Source: Armadillidium nasatum
Lineage: Eukaryota; Arthropoda; Malacostraca; Isopoda; Armadillidiidae
DNA: 63,391 nt
Reading direction: 5' to 3'
NCBI GenBank assembly: GCA_009176605.1
Contig: SEYY01000907.1
Span: forward strand, 5,001-68,391
Shown: positions 1-20,639 of the stretch, in pieces
Layout: each line of letters begins with the position of its first letter
Position numbering within the stretch: position 1 is the first letter of the stretch
Made by a program: the position numbers and the translations under genes
The notes under the pieces: model-generated
What the model was told of the DNA's origin: nothing
Seen by the model: the letters and a program-made list of their open reading frames with translations, nothing else
Database searches by the model: none

Positions 1-18
1 ATATATATATATATATAT
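1..18. repeat. (AT)9, left flank of the foldback element
   Basis: Nine AT units at the window edge. With the AT run at 3142-3155 they bracket the foldback element, as expected if it inserted at a TA dinucleotide inside one (AT)n tract. Confidence 0.9.
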
Positions 19-310
19 GGGTCATTCCATGTCACTTCAACCGACAAAAAACCCTGACCCCTTTCGATTTGTATAAAAAGTGGCACACTAACAGATCTTG
101 TTGAGAAAATATGAATGGCGTTTATTGCAGGTCTCTAGCTCATACGGTTCAGAAGATATGACCTTTGAAACTTTGGTCAAAAATGTCAATTTTCAGAGAG
201 TAGTCCGAGGTCAAAATACAATATCTCGGCTTCTATGGCACTTAGAAGCATCGTGTAAAGACCATTTAAAAGATCTTGAATAGCGGTACAACATTTATTT
301 AGATGATTTT

Positions 311-366
311 GACCTCGGAGGTCAAATAAAAAATTTGACCTATTGGTGACCTTGACCTTGACCTTG
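311..366 (-). promoter_or_regulatory. Cluster of AGGTCA-type half-sites, left arm
   Basis: Mirror of the cluster at 2784-2843. It contains GACCTCGGAGGTC and a run of TGACCT/TGACCTT units. AGGTCA is the classic nuclear-receptor half-site, but function here is only inference; the motif may simply be element sequence. Confidence 0.3.
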
Positions 367-569
367 AAAAAAAACGTAATCTTCGATTTTTTTCAAACTT
401 TGCTGAATTATTGTTATATATGTATATTTTAATTTTTTTAATGAATTATTTTTGGTTTTGGCTTGGTTTAGAAAATATAAGCAATTTAATAAGTACAAAT
501 ATTACATTTTTCACTTTTTTGCGATTTTTATCTCTTTCAATGTATAGTTCCAACATTTCCATTTCTCTT

Positions 570-690
<121 letters not shown>

Positions 691-1517
691 AAGGGGCTGG
701 CTGCTGCCGAGTATATTTTTCTCGTTTCAGATTGCATGGAGTATTCTCTGAGGAATATAGTCTTACCTGCTTGTTGCTTTGCTGTTATGCTGTTTGATTT
801 TGACTGTGCTTGGGATCCACAATATTAATAAGCATGTGCCATGTCCTAGACTGGAGAGCGTGAAGGGTGATTGATGTTAACATGTTTATTTGTTTAGATA
901 CGTTAATGTTATTCTTCTATGTTAAATTTATTTTTATTATTATTATTTATTGAGTGCACTTGTGCTAATGAAAAGTCTTATGAGCTATTGTTCCCATTTC
1001 GGGCAATAATTATAAACAGGTTATTCTTATTCAAACAGGTTGTTATTCTCAAGAAGGCATATTACCCTTTCAAGAGTAGGTTATATTCTTTCTGTTTTTA
1101 TTATTATTATTATTAATTCATTAAATATTTTTAGGTCATTTAAACTGAGGTGAGGCACTGGGGTAATTATTTATAATTCTCACAGGTGCCGGTCTAGGGC
1201 CTTATTGCCTAGTGCTAATCTGGAGTTATAATCTCTATACCTATCAGGTAGAAAATATAGATAAGAGACCTTAATGGTTTTTGAGATTATCATATATTTT
1301 TTTTTTTTTTTATAAATTTTAATATTTAATATTCACTTCGGGAAAAGAAAATATGTCAGTAGTGTGATAAATTTCACAGTAAAACATTTTCCACTTTCAA
1401 ATCTTTGGTTGTTTTAAACCATTACTCTTTTTTTCTCTTTATTTTGTGTATATAAAGAGGCTATCTTGTGTACTGTGAACTATAGATAATTTTATGCGAA
1501 CATTGTAAGTGTAAGAT

Positions 1518-1639
<122 letters not shown>

Positions 1640-2466
1640 ATCTTACACTTACAATGTTCACATAAAATTATCTATAGTTCACAGTAAACAGGATAGCCTC
1701 TTTATATACACAAAATAAAGAAAAAAAAGAGTAATGGTTTAAAACAACCAAAGATTTGAAAGTGGAAAACGTTTTACTGTGAAATTTATCACACTACTGA
1801 CATATTTTCTTTTCCCAAAGTGAATATTAAATATAAAAATTTTATAAAAAAAAAAAATATATGATAATCTCAAAAACCATTAAGGTCTCTTATCTATATT
1901 TTCTACCTGATAGGTATAGAGATTATAACTCCAGATTAGCACTAGGCAATAAGGCCCTAGACCGGCACCTGTGAGAATTATAAATAATTACCCCAGTGCC
2001 TCACCTCAGTTTAAATGATCTAAAAATATATAATGAATTAATAATAATAATAATAAAAACACAAAGAATATAACCTACTCTTGAAAGGGTAATATGCCTT
2101 CTTGAGAATAACAACCTGTTTGAATAAGAATAACCTGTTTTTAATTATTGCCCGAAATGGGAACAATAGCTCATAAGACTTTTCATTAGCACAAGTGCAC
2201 TCAATAATAAATAATAATAATAAAAATAAATTTAACATAGAAGAATAACATTAACGTATCTAAACAAATAAACATGTTAATATCAATCTCCCTTCACACT
2301 CTCCAGTCTAGGACATGGCACATGCACATTAATATTGTGGATCCCAAGCACAGTCAAAATCAAACAGCATAACAGCAAAGCAACAAGCAGGTAAGACTAT
2401 ATTCCTCAGAGAATACTCCATGCAATCTGAAACGAGAAAAATATACTCGGCAGCAGCCAGCCCCTT

Positions 2467-2581
<115 letters not shown>

Positions 2582-2783
2582 AAGAGAAATGGAAATGTTG
2601 GAACTATACATTGAAAGAGATAAAAATCGCAAAAAAGTGAAAAATGTAATATTTGTACTTATTAAATTGCTTATATTTTCTAAACCAAGCCAAAACCAAA
2701 AATAATTCATTAAAAAAATTAAAATATACATATATAACAATAATTCAGCAAAGTTTGAAAAAAATCGAAGATTACGTTTTTTT

Positions 2784-2843
2784 TCAAGGTCAAGGTCAAG
2801 GTCACCAATAGGTCAAATTTTTTATTTGACCTCCGAGGTCAAA
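2784..2843 (+). promoter_or_regulatory. Cluster of AAGGTCA half-sites, right arm
   Basis: Three AAGGTCA units occur head-to-tail at 2784-2804, followed by a further TAGGTCA and by the palindrome GACCTCCGAGGTC. TCAAGGTCA is the extended half-site known for monomer-binding nuclear receptors of the FTZ-F1 and ERR type. Whether anything binds here is unknown. Confidence 0.3.
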
Positions 2844-3141
2844 ATCATCTAAATAAATGTTGTACCGCTATTCAAGATCTTTTAAATGGTCTTTACACGA
2901 TGCTTCTAAGTGCCATAGAAGCCGAGATATTGTATTTTGACCTCGGACTACTCTCTGAAAATTGACATTTTTGACCAAAGTTTCAAAGGTCATATCTTCT
3001 GAACCGTATGAGCTAGAGACCTGCAATAAACGCCATTCATATTTTCTCAACAAGATCTGTTAGTGTGCCATTTTTCATAAAAATCGAAAGGGGTCACGGA
3101 AAAAATTGCCAAATTTCGGTTGAAGTGACGTGGAATGACCC

Positions 3142-3155
3142 ATATATATATATAT
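3142..3155. repeat. Short (AT)n, right flank of the foldback
   Basis: Joins the foldback end directly to the truncated 5' side of the first LINE-A copy. Confidence 0.85.
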
Positions 3156-3156
3156 A

Positions 3157-5262
<2,106 letters not shown>

Positions 5263-5556
5263 GTACAAGAGATGCTTAAAGTTTGTTTTAAACTATAAAA
5301 ATAACTCGCCTTAAATGGGTCCATTTCAGATTCAGTCCCATCACCTTCAGTGCCTTGATGTGGAGGAGTAAATTTAGATTCAATATTATACTTTATTTCC
5401 TCCAATATCCTCATCTTGACAGCTGGGTACTTCCCCTCATTTAACCTATGTCCCACTCCGAGTTTGAAGTGAGGGTGCAGAGTTGTTGCCATAAACAAAT
5501 CACAATCATCAAAAATCCTGCTGAACCTCGGTTCAAATCCCTTTTCTTTCCCTTTG
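5263..5556 (-). pseudogene. hAT-type transposase fragment, C-terminal part
   Basis: Read on the minus strand, the stretch encodes a fragment with RFSRIFDDCDLFMATTLHPHFKLG, shown here only as the landmarks FMATTLHP and HFKL. It resembles the conserved 'LDPRFK' block near the end of hAT/ZBED transposases. The frame enters from the N gap at 5557 and peters out at the AT tract, so both ends are missing. It shares an open frame with the LINE-A fragment across the Ns, but the gap makes any fusion meaningless. Confidence 0.55.
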
Positions 5557-5656
5557 NNNNNNNNNNNNNNNNNNNNNNNNNNNNNNNNNNNNNNNNNNNN
5601 NNNNNNNNNNNNNNNNNNNNNNNNNNNNNNNNNNNNNNNNNNNNNNNNNNNNNNNN
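5557..5656. other. Assembly gap, 100 N
   Basis: Exactly 100 N, the conventional size for a gap of unknown length. Orientation and order of the two sides are not guaranteed. Confidence 1.
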
Positions 5657-6457
<801 letters not shown>

Positions 6458-7587
6458 GTGAGCATGGGCACATTTATGTGTTCATGCTAATTCTTTTATT
6501 TTTCCAAAAATAATTGTAGAAAAAAAGAAGTGCCATGGGAAACATAGAAGAGAGAGGAAAAAGATGGCCGACTACTTAAAGATAAGCTATCATAAGTTTT
6601 TGTTGTTTGTCTTCCATGGTTGTTTTCTAACATCCCTTCGTTTTTCTTTAGGTTGCTTTGTTACTTTATTTATAACTTATAATAATTTTATAACTTAGAT
6701 AATCTAACTATAATTTAGAAGTAATTATTATAGATTAATAAAGTGAAAAAAAAGAGAAAAAATAAAAACAAAAATAACATCTTTTACGGAATTTCAACGA
6801 AAGAGACCTTCTACCAGTATTGGAGCCAGCCACCTGTTGGCCAATACGTGAGTGAATACAAATATTTCATTGTGTGTTCATAATAAAATTTATCAAAATG
6901 TATTATAAATAAATTATTTCTGATTTTAGTTTCAACTTTGGAGTTTATTTTCGACTCTGGAACTACTACAACTTATAAAGATCAATACTTTCAACTCTGG
7001 AACTACTACAACCATAACCGGTTCTAAGTTATCAGTCAACTTCCGATTCCTCCTTCTTTTATTGAATTGATGACAGGTGTCTTCTTAATTGACAAACAGT
7101 CATTAAGAAACCAACATACCCATCAGTTCTTTACAACCCAACTCCCTGTTCTGCGTTGTTCTTCATCAACAGATCTTTCTTTATTGTTCTGCTCAAACTC
7201 TGATAACATCATTATTTCTTGTTCATATTCCTTAGCCATCTTTCAACTATTAAACAATTTTGTTTTTATTTGTTTTTCAATGACCTCCAACTTTTGTCGT
7301 TGAATTTATATTAAATCTGCCGAAGCTGTTCCTTCTATTGATCCGCACTGCCCTAGCAGAGGTCCTGAGGGCTTCTGTTCGTAACAGATAGCAGTATAAC
7401 TTTCAACACTGTCCTGAGAAGAAGACGATCCAACAACCCTCTAAGATCACCAATACCGCCATCAGAAGAGGCAGATATAACATCAACCGCGATTTTGGAC
7501 TCAACACCAAACGTGAGTTTTAAACAACTATTATTTTTATTTTCTATTGTGGGAATATCACAGGGAAGTCTTACAGAGAAAATAAAT
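6458..7587 (+). other. Putative 5' LTR/leader upstream of the gag element
   Basis: No protein-like ORF. The segment begins TGTGAGCATGGGC just after the AT tract and has ...TCTTACA just before the spacer to the primer-binding site, so TG...CA ends are possible. No matching 3' LTR is found in the window, so calling it an LTR rests only on position. It contains AT-rich stretches and the repeated phrase TTTCAACTCTGGAACTAC (about 6930-7015). Confidence 0.35.
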
Positions 7588-7605
7588 TGGCGACCCTGCC
7601 AGGAT
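7588..7605 (+). other. Primer-binding site of an LTR retroelement
   Basis: TGGCGACCCTGCCAGGAT begins with TGG, the complement of a tRNA CCA end, and lies 38 bp upstream of the gag ATG. Almost the same site (TGGCGACCTTGGCAGGATTC) occurs on the minus strand at 44002-44021 in another LTR element. Confidence 0.6.
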
Positions 7606-7642
7606 CATTGAAAGGAACTAAATAACGAAATCAACTATAACA

Positions 7643-9383
7643 ATGGCAGAAAATAATAACATGAACAATGATGAAACTAAGGTGTATCTGGATCAGTTGA
7701 TTGAATCGGAAGCACTTTTCCCAATCATCAATGACGCAGAGTCCACCCCAGAACAACAAACTGATAAACCGAGGGCACCTTTGCATGATTTCCAACCCAT
7801 GGATCAACGCACCATGTTAAAAATGCAAGAAATGCTTGCGGAAGTCATGAGGTATACGCGAGAGGTGGATCTAAGACTGAGCAAGCAATATAACACGATA
7901 ATGGAATTATTATCGGCTCTCTTAGATCCCTTTCCTTCTGCTGCACCACCATCACCAGAACGGTCGGTACGACCAAAAGAAAGGAAACCGTCCGTAGCAG
8001 TAGTTCGTGAGGTTGACCAACCACCGTCACTACCCATATGTATACCTCATCTACAACTGATTTTGAACCCCACAAGCGCACCCCGTATCTCGACAGACAA
8101 TATGACGGATCAGCAATTCCGAGAATTCATGGCAGAAAGTTTAGCCGCACAACAGACTCACAGCGCTATGGTTTCGCAGACACTTACGATGGTGACGCAA
8201 CTATTCAACAAGCCTAAATTTAACAAGGCTGTGCCACCGGCAAAATTCAACCCTGACACAGACCAAGACCTGAAAGTATTCTTCCGCGAATTCGAAGAAT
8301 ATTGTACAGTCCTGTATCCAACACAACAACAGGATTGGTTAAGCCTCTTGGGTTCATAATTGCAATCCTCGTACCTCGCCCTTTACCATCAACTCCATAA
8401 GGCAGATAAGTCTTATGAAGAGATTAAACAGAGCCTGATGGGTCTGTTTGACAACGAAGATACAGTGAGACGAGAGCGGGCAGTCCAAGAATTTGTCCGC
8501 TAAAATGCACAAAAACGAAACTGTCAGAATCTTTGCTATCCGGTTGCTGGATCTCGCAAAGAAAGCTTACCCCACCACTTCGGAGAAGGACTGCAAGGAA
8601 CATGAGACATTGCGTCAAGTGTTTCTATCAGCTTTGCCGTCGACAATCAACAGAGAGATCGCAAGTTACTTGCGAAATCACGAGTGGTGTTCGGGAACGA
8701 AAGTTTCCTTTGATCAGCTGGTGAACCTAGCTGATAGACACCTTCAGGACTTAAAAGTGCATGAACAAGTACCCGTTCCTGAAGTAATAGAAATCTCTAG
8801 GGTTGTGGCTGAGTCGAGACCCCAGCAGAAGTCATGGGAGGAAGTGGCGAAGCAATGGAAGAATAATTCTTCCAATGCCCAACGGCCTCCACAAAAACCA
8901 GTCGAGAAACGGTCATCAGGAAAAGGTAGACGTCAAAAGAAAACTACGAGAAACTGCACTCCCAAGTTCGTTAGGGACAAGCAACGTAAAAGCAGCGAAA
9001 GTTCCAGCTCTTCGGGACGGTCGGATGACTGTAGGAAGAATAATCAACAGCAACAAAATTCGCAACAACAAACAAACCAGTGGTGTAGTTTTTGTGATAA
9101 AGATACGCATACTAAGGACACTTGTTACATACTCAACAACAAGTATTCCATCTGTAAAAAGAGTGGGCACTTGTCCTACAAGTGTTCATAAAATCCTAGA
9201 CAACAAAAGAATCAACAACAACAACAACAACGACGGTTTCCGGAGAATTGTCCCGTATGTAACCAATACGGTCATGTGGGTAAACATTGTCCGGAATGGA
9301 GAAACCGAAGACCCAGACAACAAAGTAATTCTCCACCAAATCAAGGAGAGAACAGAACCAATTCGCACTCTACAAGATGATTA
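7643..9383 (+). pseudogene. Gag polyprotein of an LTR retrotransposon, broken
   Basis: Starts at ATG 7643 (MAENNNMNNDETKVYLDQL). A proline-rich linker follows, then a capsid-like region (PPAKFNPDTDQDLKVFFREF; AKMHKNETVRIFAIRLLDLA) and a basic, Gln-rich nucleocapsid region. There are three zinc-knuckle positions. The first (9084-9125) and third (9249-9290) are intact CX2CX4HX4C. The second (9144-9185) has Tyr in place of its first Cys. The frame is broken by TAA at 8357-8359, a one-base frameshift near 8500 and TAA at 9189-9191; the reading resumes in frame after the last stop to a TGA at 9381-9383. Gag packages element RNA into cytoplasmic particles. The PBS upstream and knuckles favour an LTR element; Ty3/gypsy versus another group cannot be settled. 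Confidence 0.8.
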
Positions 9384-9430
9384 ACTGCGGAGAATGAAAA
9401 TGCCACTGGAGGTTTTCCTGTGCGAAATCA

Positions 9431-10522
9431 AGAACAACCTTTAAACTAATTGACCCCGTGACTGAGGGGCCAGTCACGGTTGAAGGGTTAACTACTCCCA
9501 TTAGGAGTCCCCAATTTGCAATGGAGTTAACTTCCACAATTGGTTTAAGGGAGCATTCATCAGTACCCGATCGTTCACAACTCTGGAAACGGGTTGATGT
9601 CCCCTGATATCTCTCACAAAATCCTTATTTCCGCCAACATCAACAGAATCAACAATATCAACTATTACAATAAAACAAAGATTATCAACAGAATCTTGCG
9701 GAAATCAACGAAGAACAGGGGGAGATGTCACATGAAGAGTCATTACCAGACACAACGCCGACTCCAATGGTTTTACCTGAGGACGACAGTGACGATAACG
9801 ACAATGATTTTTCATATCAACTAGCAGAAGGGGATTGTCACTTGTTGGAGGAGTTGAGGAGATGGCAGATGAAAGCTCAGGAAGAGATCTTTAAATTGAT
9901 CGATGCCGATTATTCAACTTTCTTGTCTAATTCATACAAAGTTTTACAAGAATCATTTGACTTAACGACGGAAACAAATGCAGATTATCGGGTAAATTCC
10001 GGATTATCCAGGTTGACCAAGGTATCTAACGTAGCCGACATTAACACTACAAGATTCACCCAAACAGATCTAACGATACCTCCAGAAGAAGAGGATCTGT
10101 TTAACCTTTTTAACACAACGATGAATAAATCATTTGATGGGTTTTGTCTGTTAGATTATTCGATAGATCAGGATTCATTCGAAGAATTGGTGCCTAAGGC
10201 TCTTTCCCCCATAGTGGAAGAACCTGATAGTTATTATCAACTGAATTTCAGCAATGAGTTCAGTGAAAAAACGGCCGATTCTTTTGAAGGATTTGATTCG
10301 GAGGGGTTTTTCATTGAAGAGGAAGATTATATGGAAATTCAAGAATCTGTAAAAACATCGTCAATGGAGGAAGAGCGACAGATGAACATCACCTGTTTAA
10401 TGGGGATGGATTCAGGAGAACCAGAGCCTTCTCCACGACGATTACGATCTCAAGAAGCCCCACAACATAGTCACATCATGGATCGACCACTGGAATATCG
10501 CCAGCGAAGTCACAAAAGTTAA
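9431..10522 (+). CDS. Acidic ORF downstream of gag, function unknown
   Basis: The clean part runs from ATG 9725 to 10522 (265 residues). The same frame extends upstream to about 9431 with two stops (TGA near 9604, TAA near 9671) at codons that look like mutated CGA and CAA; a Gln/Asn-rich stretch there (NPYFRQHQQNQQYQ) matches the composition of the Gag tail. The protein is strongly acidic, with runs such as PEDDSDDNDNDFSYQ and EEEDYMEIQ, and ends in a basic tail (RRLRS). No protease, RT, RNase H or integrase motif is present. It sits where pol would be. I do not recognise it; it may be a second structural protein or a captured sequence in a non-autonomous element. Confidence 0.5.
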
Positions 10523-10849
10523 GTAGAAGCAAATATAAATAAAAAGTGAAGTGCTAAAAATAAAATAAAAAATAAAAAGTGAAGTGCTAAAAATAAAATC
10601 TAAAATAAAAAGTGGTGATAAAAATAAATATAAATTAAAAGTGGTGAAAAAAAATTAATAAATAAAAAAACAAAATAAAAAAAACAAAAATGAAATATAT
10701 GTAAATTCCAAGTAGTGTAGTAGTATTAATAAAATAAAAATTAATTAATACAAATTAATAATACTAATTTACTACTATAATACTGAAGTTGTTAAAAAAA
10801 TGAATTTAAATAACTTTTCTCTGACAAAAATTTCATATTTATTCAACAT
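10523..10849. repeat. A-rich low-complexity region with short tandem units
   Basis: No gene. Near-identical units built on ATAAAAAGTGAAGTGCTAAA occur at about 10536-10600, followed by two more decayed versions with AAAGTGGTGA, then plain A/T-rich sequence. Confidence 0.7.
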
Positions 10850-10913
10850 CCTACGCCTGGTATTTTTAATTTGGAGGGGCTGCAGCCCTGGAGCCCATAT
10901 ATACGAGCCGCCA

Positions 10914-10916
<3 letters not shown>
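10850..10916 (-). mobile_element. hAT-type terminus, minus orientation
   Basis: Read on the minus strand from 10916 it begins CAGTGGCGGCTCGTATAT, then GGGCTCCAGGGCTGCAGCCC. CAGTGGCGGCTCGT is a familiar hAT-superfamily terminal sequence. The end abuts the AT tract exactly, so an 8-bp AT target duplication would be invisible. No transposase is seen inside. Confidence 0.55.

Positions 10917-10981
<65 letters not shown>
10917..10981. repeat. (AT)n tract, ~65 bp
   Basis: Directly adjoins the hAT-type end at 10916. Confidence 0.95.
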
Positions 10982-10984
<3 letters not shown>

Positions 10985-11821
10985 AAATACTTTTTTACAA
11001 AATTAAGGGGATTATTGAGGAATATGATGGGGATAGAGAATCTATGGAGATTAAATGTAGACCTGTAAATCTGGAATCAATAAAAGAAACCAAATCGATG
11101 TTTCAATAACTTCTCAACAGTTCAAACATCTGCTAATACTAAAAATATTAATAAAAATATGTATAAAATAAAGCACCACCACATACCAGATAATTAATGT
11201 AGAAAAGAAATCCAGTTTAGAAAATGAGTGATTCTCTGCTGTCTGATTAACTTCCAGAATGCACAAGCTTTAGGATGAACAATGAAATGAAGAAGTCGAA
11301 AGAAAGTGCTTAAAGTCTCATACAAGGTCACAATTTACATGCAAAAATAAAACAAAAACAAATCATTAGTAACTGTGCAACATGCCCACACATGTAAGTG
11401 AAAGCAAGAGAGGAAATATTTACCTTAATACAGGTGGGGAGAGTCCTCCTATAATAAACCTTCCACTCACATGCCGGAAAAAAAAATAAGCAAGCAAGGA
11501 ATTTATACTAGTTTAATAAATAAAAAAATACACACTGTATAAAAATAAAATTCCTATAATTTCTATATGCAAGAAAAGCAATGCACCTATATAATTATGT
11601 TATGAAATTATACTTTTCCTTTTATAATATAATAAAAAAATAACACTGCTCATTCAATGCGCACACAATCCAATTCTTTTGAATCTCACAAATAAAAAAT
11701 ATAGTAAATAAATAAATATATATAAATATATATTTATATTTATTTAATAAATTCCAATAGAGCTTGGGATATTATGTACATATAAGCATATGATTATGCA
11801 AATGAAAAAAAAATCTCATAC

Positions 11822-11823
<2 letters not shown>
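10982..11823. other. AT-rich region, no gene recognised
   Basis: Only short open stretches occur; the longest, at 11007-11107, has no recognisable motif. A small A/T palindrome (AAATATATATAAATATATATTTATATTTATTT) spans about 11700-11745, described rather than quoted further. Confidence 0.6.

Positions 11824-11915
<92 letters not shown>
11824..11915. repeat. (AT)n tract, ~92 bp
   Basis: Inside otherwise unassigned AT-rich DNA. Confidence 0.95.
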
Positions 11916-13880
<1,965 letters not shown>

Positions 13881-13968
13881 TATCTTCTGACAATAGTCCA
13901 ATATTCCTTCCAATACTGATAATGAATGAATATGAGGATCTGCATCGAGAATTTTCCATGACATCAAT
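13881..13968 (-). CDS. Possible internal exon, unknown gene
   Basis: On the minus strand an acceptor-like ATTTTTAACAG is followed by an open stretch with a protein-like sequence ([16 protein letters not shown]... then [11 protein letters not shown]) that does not look like repeat translation. A weak donor (AA/GTACC) may end it. I do not recognise the family. It would belong to a gene on the strand opposite to DCAF15. Confidence 0.25.
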
Positions 13969-14000
13969 CTGTTAAAAATATTAGCATTAGCAACAGGCTT

Positions 14001-14127
<127 letters not shown>

Positions 14128-14178
14128 TGTGTACAAAGTACACAAAAACTTAAAAAAATAGGAGAATTTGGGAATTTC

Positions 14179-16196
<2,018 letters not shown>

Positions 16197-16975
16197 TACT
16201 TCATAGCACCCAACCTCCTAGAGGTTTGTTTAGAAAGAGAAGTAATATGATTCTTCCAAGAAAGATCATGAGAGAAAGAAATACCGAGAATATTAAGGAG
16301 AGATGAAGGCTTGAGTTTTGTGTTTTCGAAGATGTTCTAGTTGTGTGGAAGGTTGTGTCAAGTAGAGTGATGATGGAACTGAGTTTTTGTGACATTGAAA
16401 ATGTTCATGTTTTCTCTACCCCAATTTGAAATACGAAAAAGATTGAGGGTCAGTTAATCCAAGGCAACAATTCTAGCGTCAATTAACAATAAACTGAAAG
16501 GAGTAATAAAGGGTGGAGTCATCAGCACTGGAGTGAATAGGTGATGAAGTAATAGAGATAAGGTCATTAATGAAAAGTAGAAAAAGTGTTGAGGATAGGG
16601 CAGAAACCACCCTGAGAATCACCACTATTAATAGATTTAAAGGATAAACATTGACCGTCTACAACAGCAGCTATAGAACGATCGGAAGGAAAATCAGAGA
16701 GAAGACTAAAGAGAGGAGCATAAATTCCCAGACCCTCTCGAAGGCCTTTGATATGTCCAGTGCGGAATCCAAAGTTTCACTGAATTGCGCAAAATCAAAA
16801 GTCAGATAGGAGGGAAAGAAGATCACCAGTAGAGCGTTTCTTACAAAAGCCATTCTGGTGATCAAAGATAAGATTTAAAGAATTGAGATGTTTCCAAATC
16901 TTCCTGTTAAGGATAGGTTCAAAAACTTTAGAAAGCAAGGAGTGATGGGAAGTACCCTTAACACCCCATATATGC
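16197..16975 (-). mobile_element. LINE-A copy, RT core part (minus), decayed
   Basis: The minus strand shows NRKIWKHLNSLNLI, NGFCKKRSTGDLLSLLS, LDISKAFERVWE and, further on, sequence matching HNLPHNYDIFF and the SKQASKRLG region in mixed frames. Small deletions and frameshifts are common. It continues at 14744 after the insertion. Confidence 0.75.
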
Positions 16976-17017
16976 AATGGGGGTAATCTCATTGCCTCGG
17001 AAGCTCTGCTTCCCAAC

Positions 17018-18600
<1,583 letters not shown>

Positions 18601-18700
18601 TAGACCTTTCCCAACTCTATCAGTGATGTTCAAATCTAAATCTGGATTCGGAGATTGTTTTTTTAATGAATTTGTGCGCAATGAATGACAGCTGGTGTGG
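18601..18700. other. Short unassigned junction
   Basis: Sequence after the LINE-A stop no longer matches the family 3' UTR. No motif seen. Confidence 0.5.
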
Positions 18701-19380
18701 TGTGGTGCGGAAATTCCGGAACAAGGCCAACCTTAGCTAGACTATTTTGTTTCACCCCATAACAATTTGGTTTGTTTCTTTTCGCATTTCTCAGAGGGTA
18801 TCTAGGGTACCTTCGCCTTACATTGAAGTGTCTATGCTTCCACTTCTCCTTCTCGTGATTCCCTTCTCGCATTCCCACAAATTTACAAGCACTTACTCTA
18901 CATTACCTTTAAAATAATAACAAAATGGCGAAACATAAAACTGCCCTGGAGATTCTTCGAAGAGCAGCATCCAAAGAATGCTCTTCATCTACTCCTTTCC
19001 CCATCACAACTTGGGAGTTGTAGGCCTCCAGTGATGTGGTTGGGGCCACCAAGATCTCTATTCTGACTTGCCTTAGTGCAAGTTTTTCCTTTTTCATTAA
19101 CTTCTGCAACATTTGCGGTCTCTTTACTAATTTTCACTTTGTTGAATAGCACCTTCTTCTTGACGTCATCTCTTATTCTTAACTGAAACTCAGGTGCTTC
19201 AGTGCTCTGACAGCATGCCCCACTCTGGTTCCTCCAATTTTCTATCCTAATGGTGTTAGGGAGAGCTAGAACTTGTGAATGAACTAACCTGCCTACACAG
19301 GACTTTTTGAAAATGACCCAAGATTTGATGGAACACCTATATATTACATTCAAATCCGTCAGCCATGAAAAAGGGGCCAA
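18701..19380 (+). mobile_element. LINE-A 5' UTR and endonuclease start, decayed
   Basis: It matches the minus-strand 5' end at 5657-6344: the TTCTCAGAGGGT and CATTACCTTTAAAATAATAAC stretches lead to ATG at 18925 (MAKHKTALEILRRAASKE, then FPITTWEL). A stop (TAG) falls right after TTWEL. FFINFCNICGLFTNF follows in the same frame, then further stops. From about 19250 the match is lost. Confidence 0.65.
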
Positions 19381-20500
19381 CCTATCACAAGCTTTGCGTG
19401 TTTATATGGGACACTATTTGCACTAGTCAATTAACTTTAACGAACCTAGTTTTTACTATCAATCAAACAATTTAACTAAAGTATAAGGGATGAGGGATAG
19501 TAAAAGAAATGTTTACTGATATTACATTTACTTAATGATGAATTGCTAATCAAACAAAGAAAATTTATTAAAATGAATAAGTTTAACTTTTATTAAATTG
19601 AATTATATTTAAAACAGACCAAAATTTTATAGTTTATCTCTTTTTATTCATTAATTTTTGCACTCTTGTTTATTAAGGAATGTCCGGTATTTAACCTCTA
19701 TTAATGGGATAGGGTTGGGGATTGGCAACAACTTGCTGTGTCAGTTAATACTTAAAATAGGAGAAGTATTTTCCTCTTAAGTGGAGTTGGTTAGTGATGA
19801 AATACAGGGAGTTGGAAGAAGATTATATAATATTTTTAGCTTATCTAATTTGGTAGTTGTAGATGGCTTCTCTCTTCCTTTCCTTGTATAATTTCTGAAT
19901 TGGGTATAGTATCTTGGTTTCTTCTTCAATACTACAAGATACTGAATGGATAATTTACCATTGGAGATCTGGTAATGATACAAAGGCTGGAATGGTCGAC
20001 AACCAGAATTAGACGTCCACAGGTTGTAATGGTCTAACAAGTAAGATGTCCAGGACTGGATTCTGTATAATTTAGTCCCGATACTGGAAGCCTATGGAGA
20101 TTGGTTTTATTAAATCTTTATCCCATTAATATTAGGTATGTGTTACAATTACCATTATACACATTAGAGTCAATAATTAACATCGTTACATAATATAATA
20201 AGTATATACAACTTTACCTTATTGAAGGCTTTTTCCTTGTATGAACAATTTAATTCCCTATTGGTGGAGGCCTAATATTTGAATGTAAAACATATAAATT
20301 CAAAAATAATAAAAATCAATATTCTGAAAAATAAAAATAATTAATAACATCTTTCCATTTAACAAAGACATAGAATGAACATAAAACAAATAATTTAAAT
20401 AAATAACTGATTGTGTAATGATCATCAGTACTACTGATGAAAAAAACGAAAACTAGAAAAATAGTTCAAAACAAATAACTTTTTTGACTCTCCCTTTTAT
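19381..20500. other. AT-rich region, no gene recognised
   Basis: No conserved motif; the 87-codon minus-strand frame at 19777-20040 has no family resemblance I can name. Confidence 0.55.
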
Positions 20501-20599
20501 TGGTTATGAACCCAACATACATGATCTTTTCCTACCTTCTTATCCTTCTCCTTACACTGTTAATCTCTCTACTCCTCTGGGTTCATCCGATCACCTTTT

Positions 20600-20639
<40 letters not shown>

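Noticed and set aside
9725-10522. Considered as retroviral env or protease
   Set aside because: No signal peptide, membrane segment, cleavage site or DTG/DSG motif is visible, so no function is assigned.
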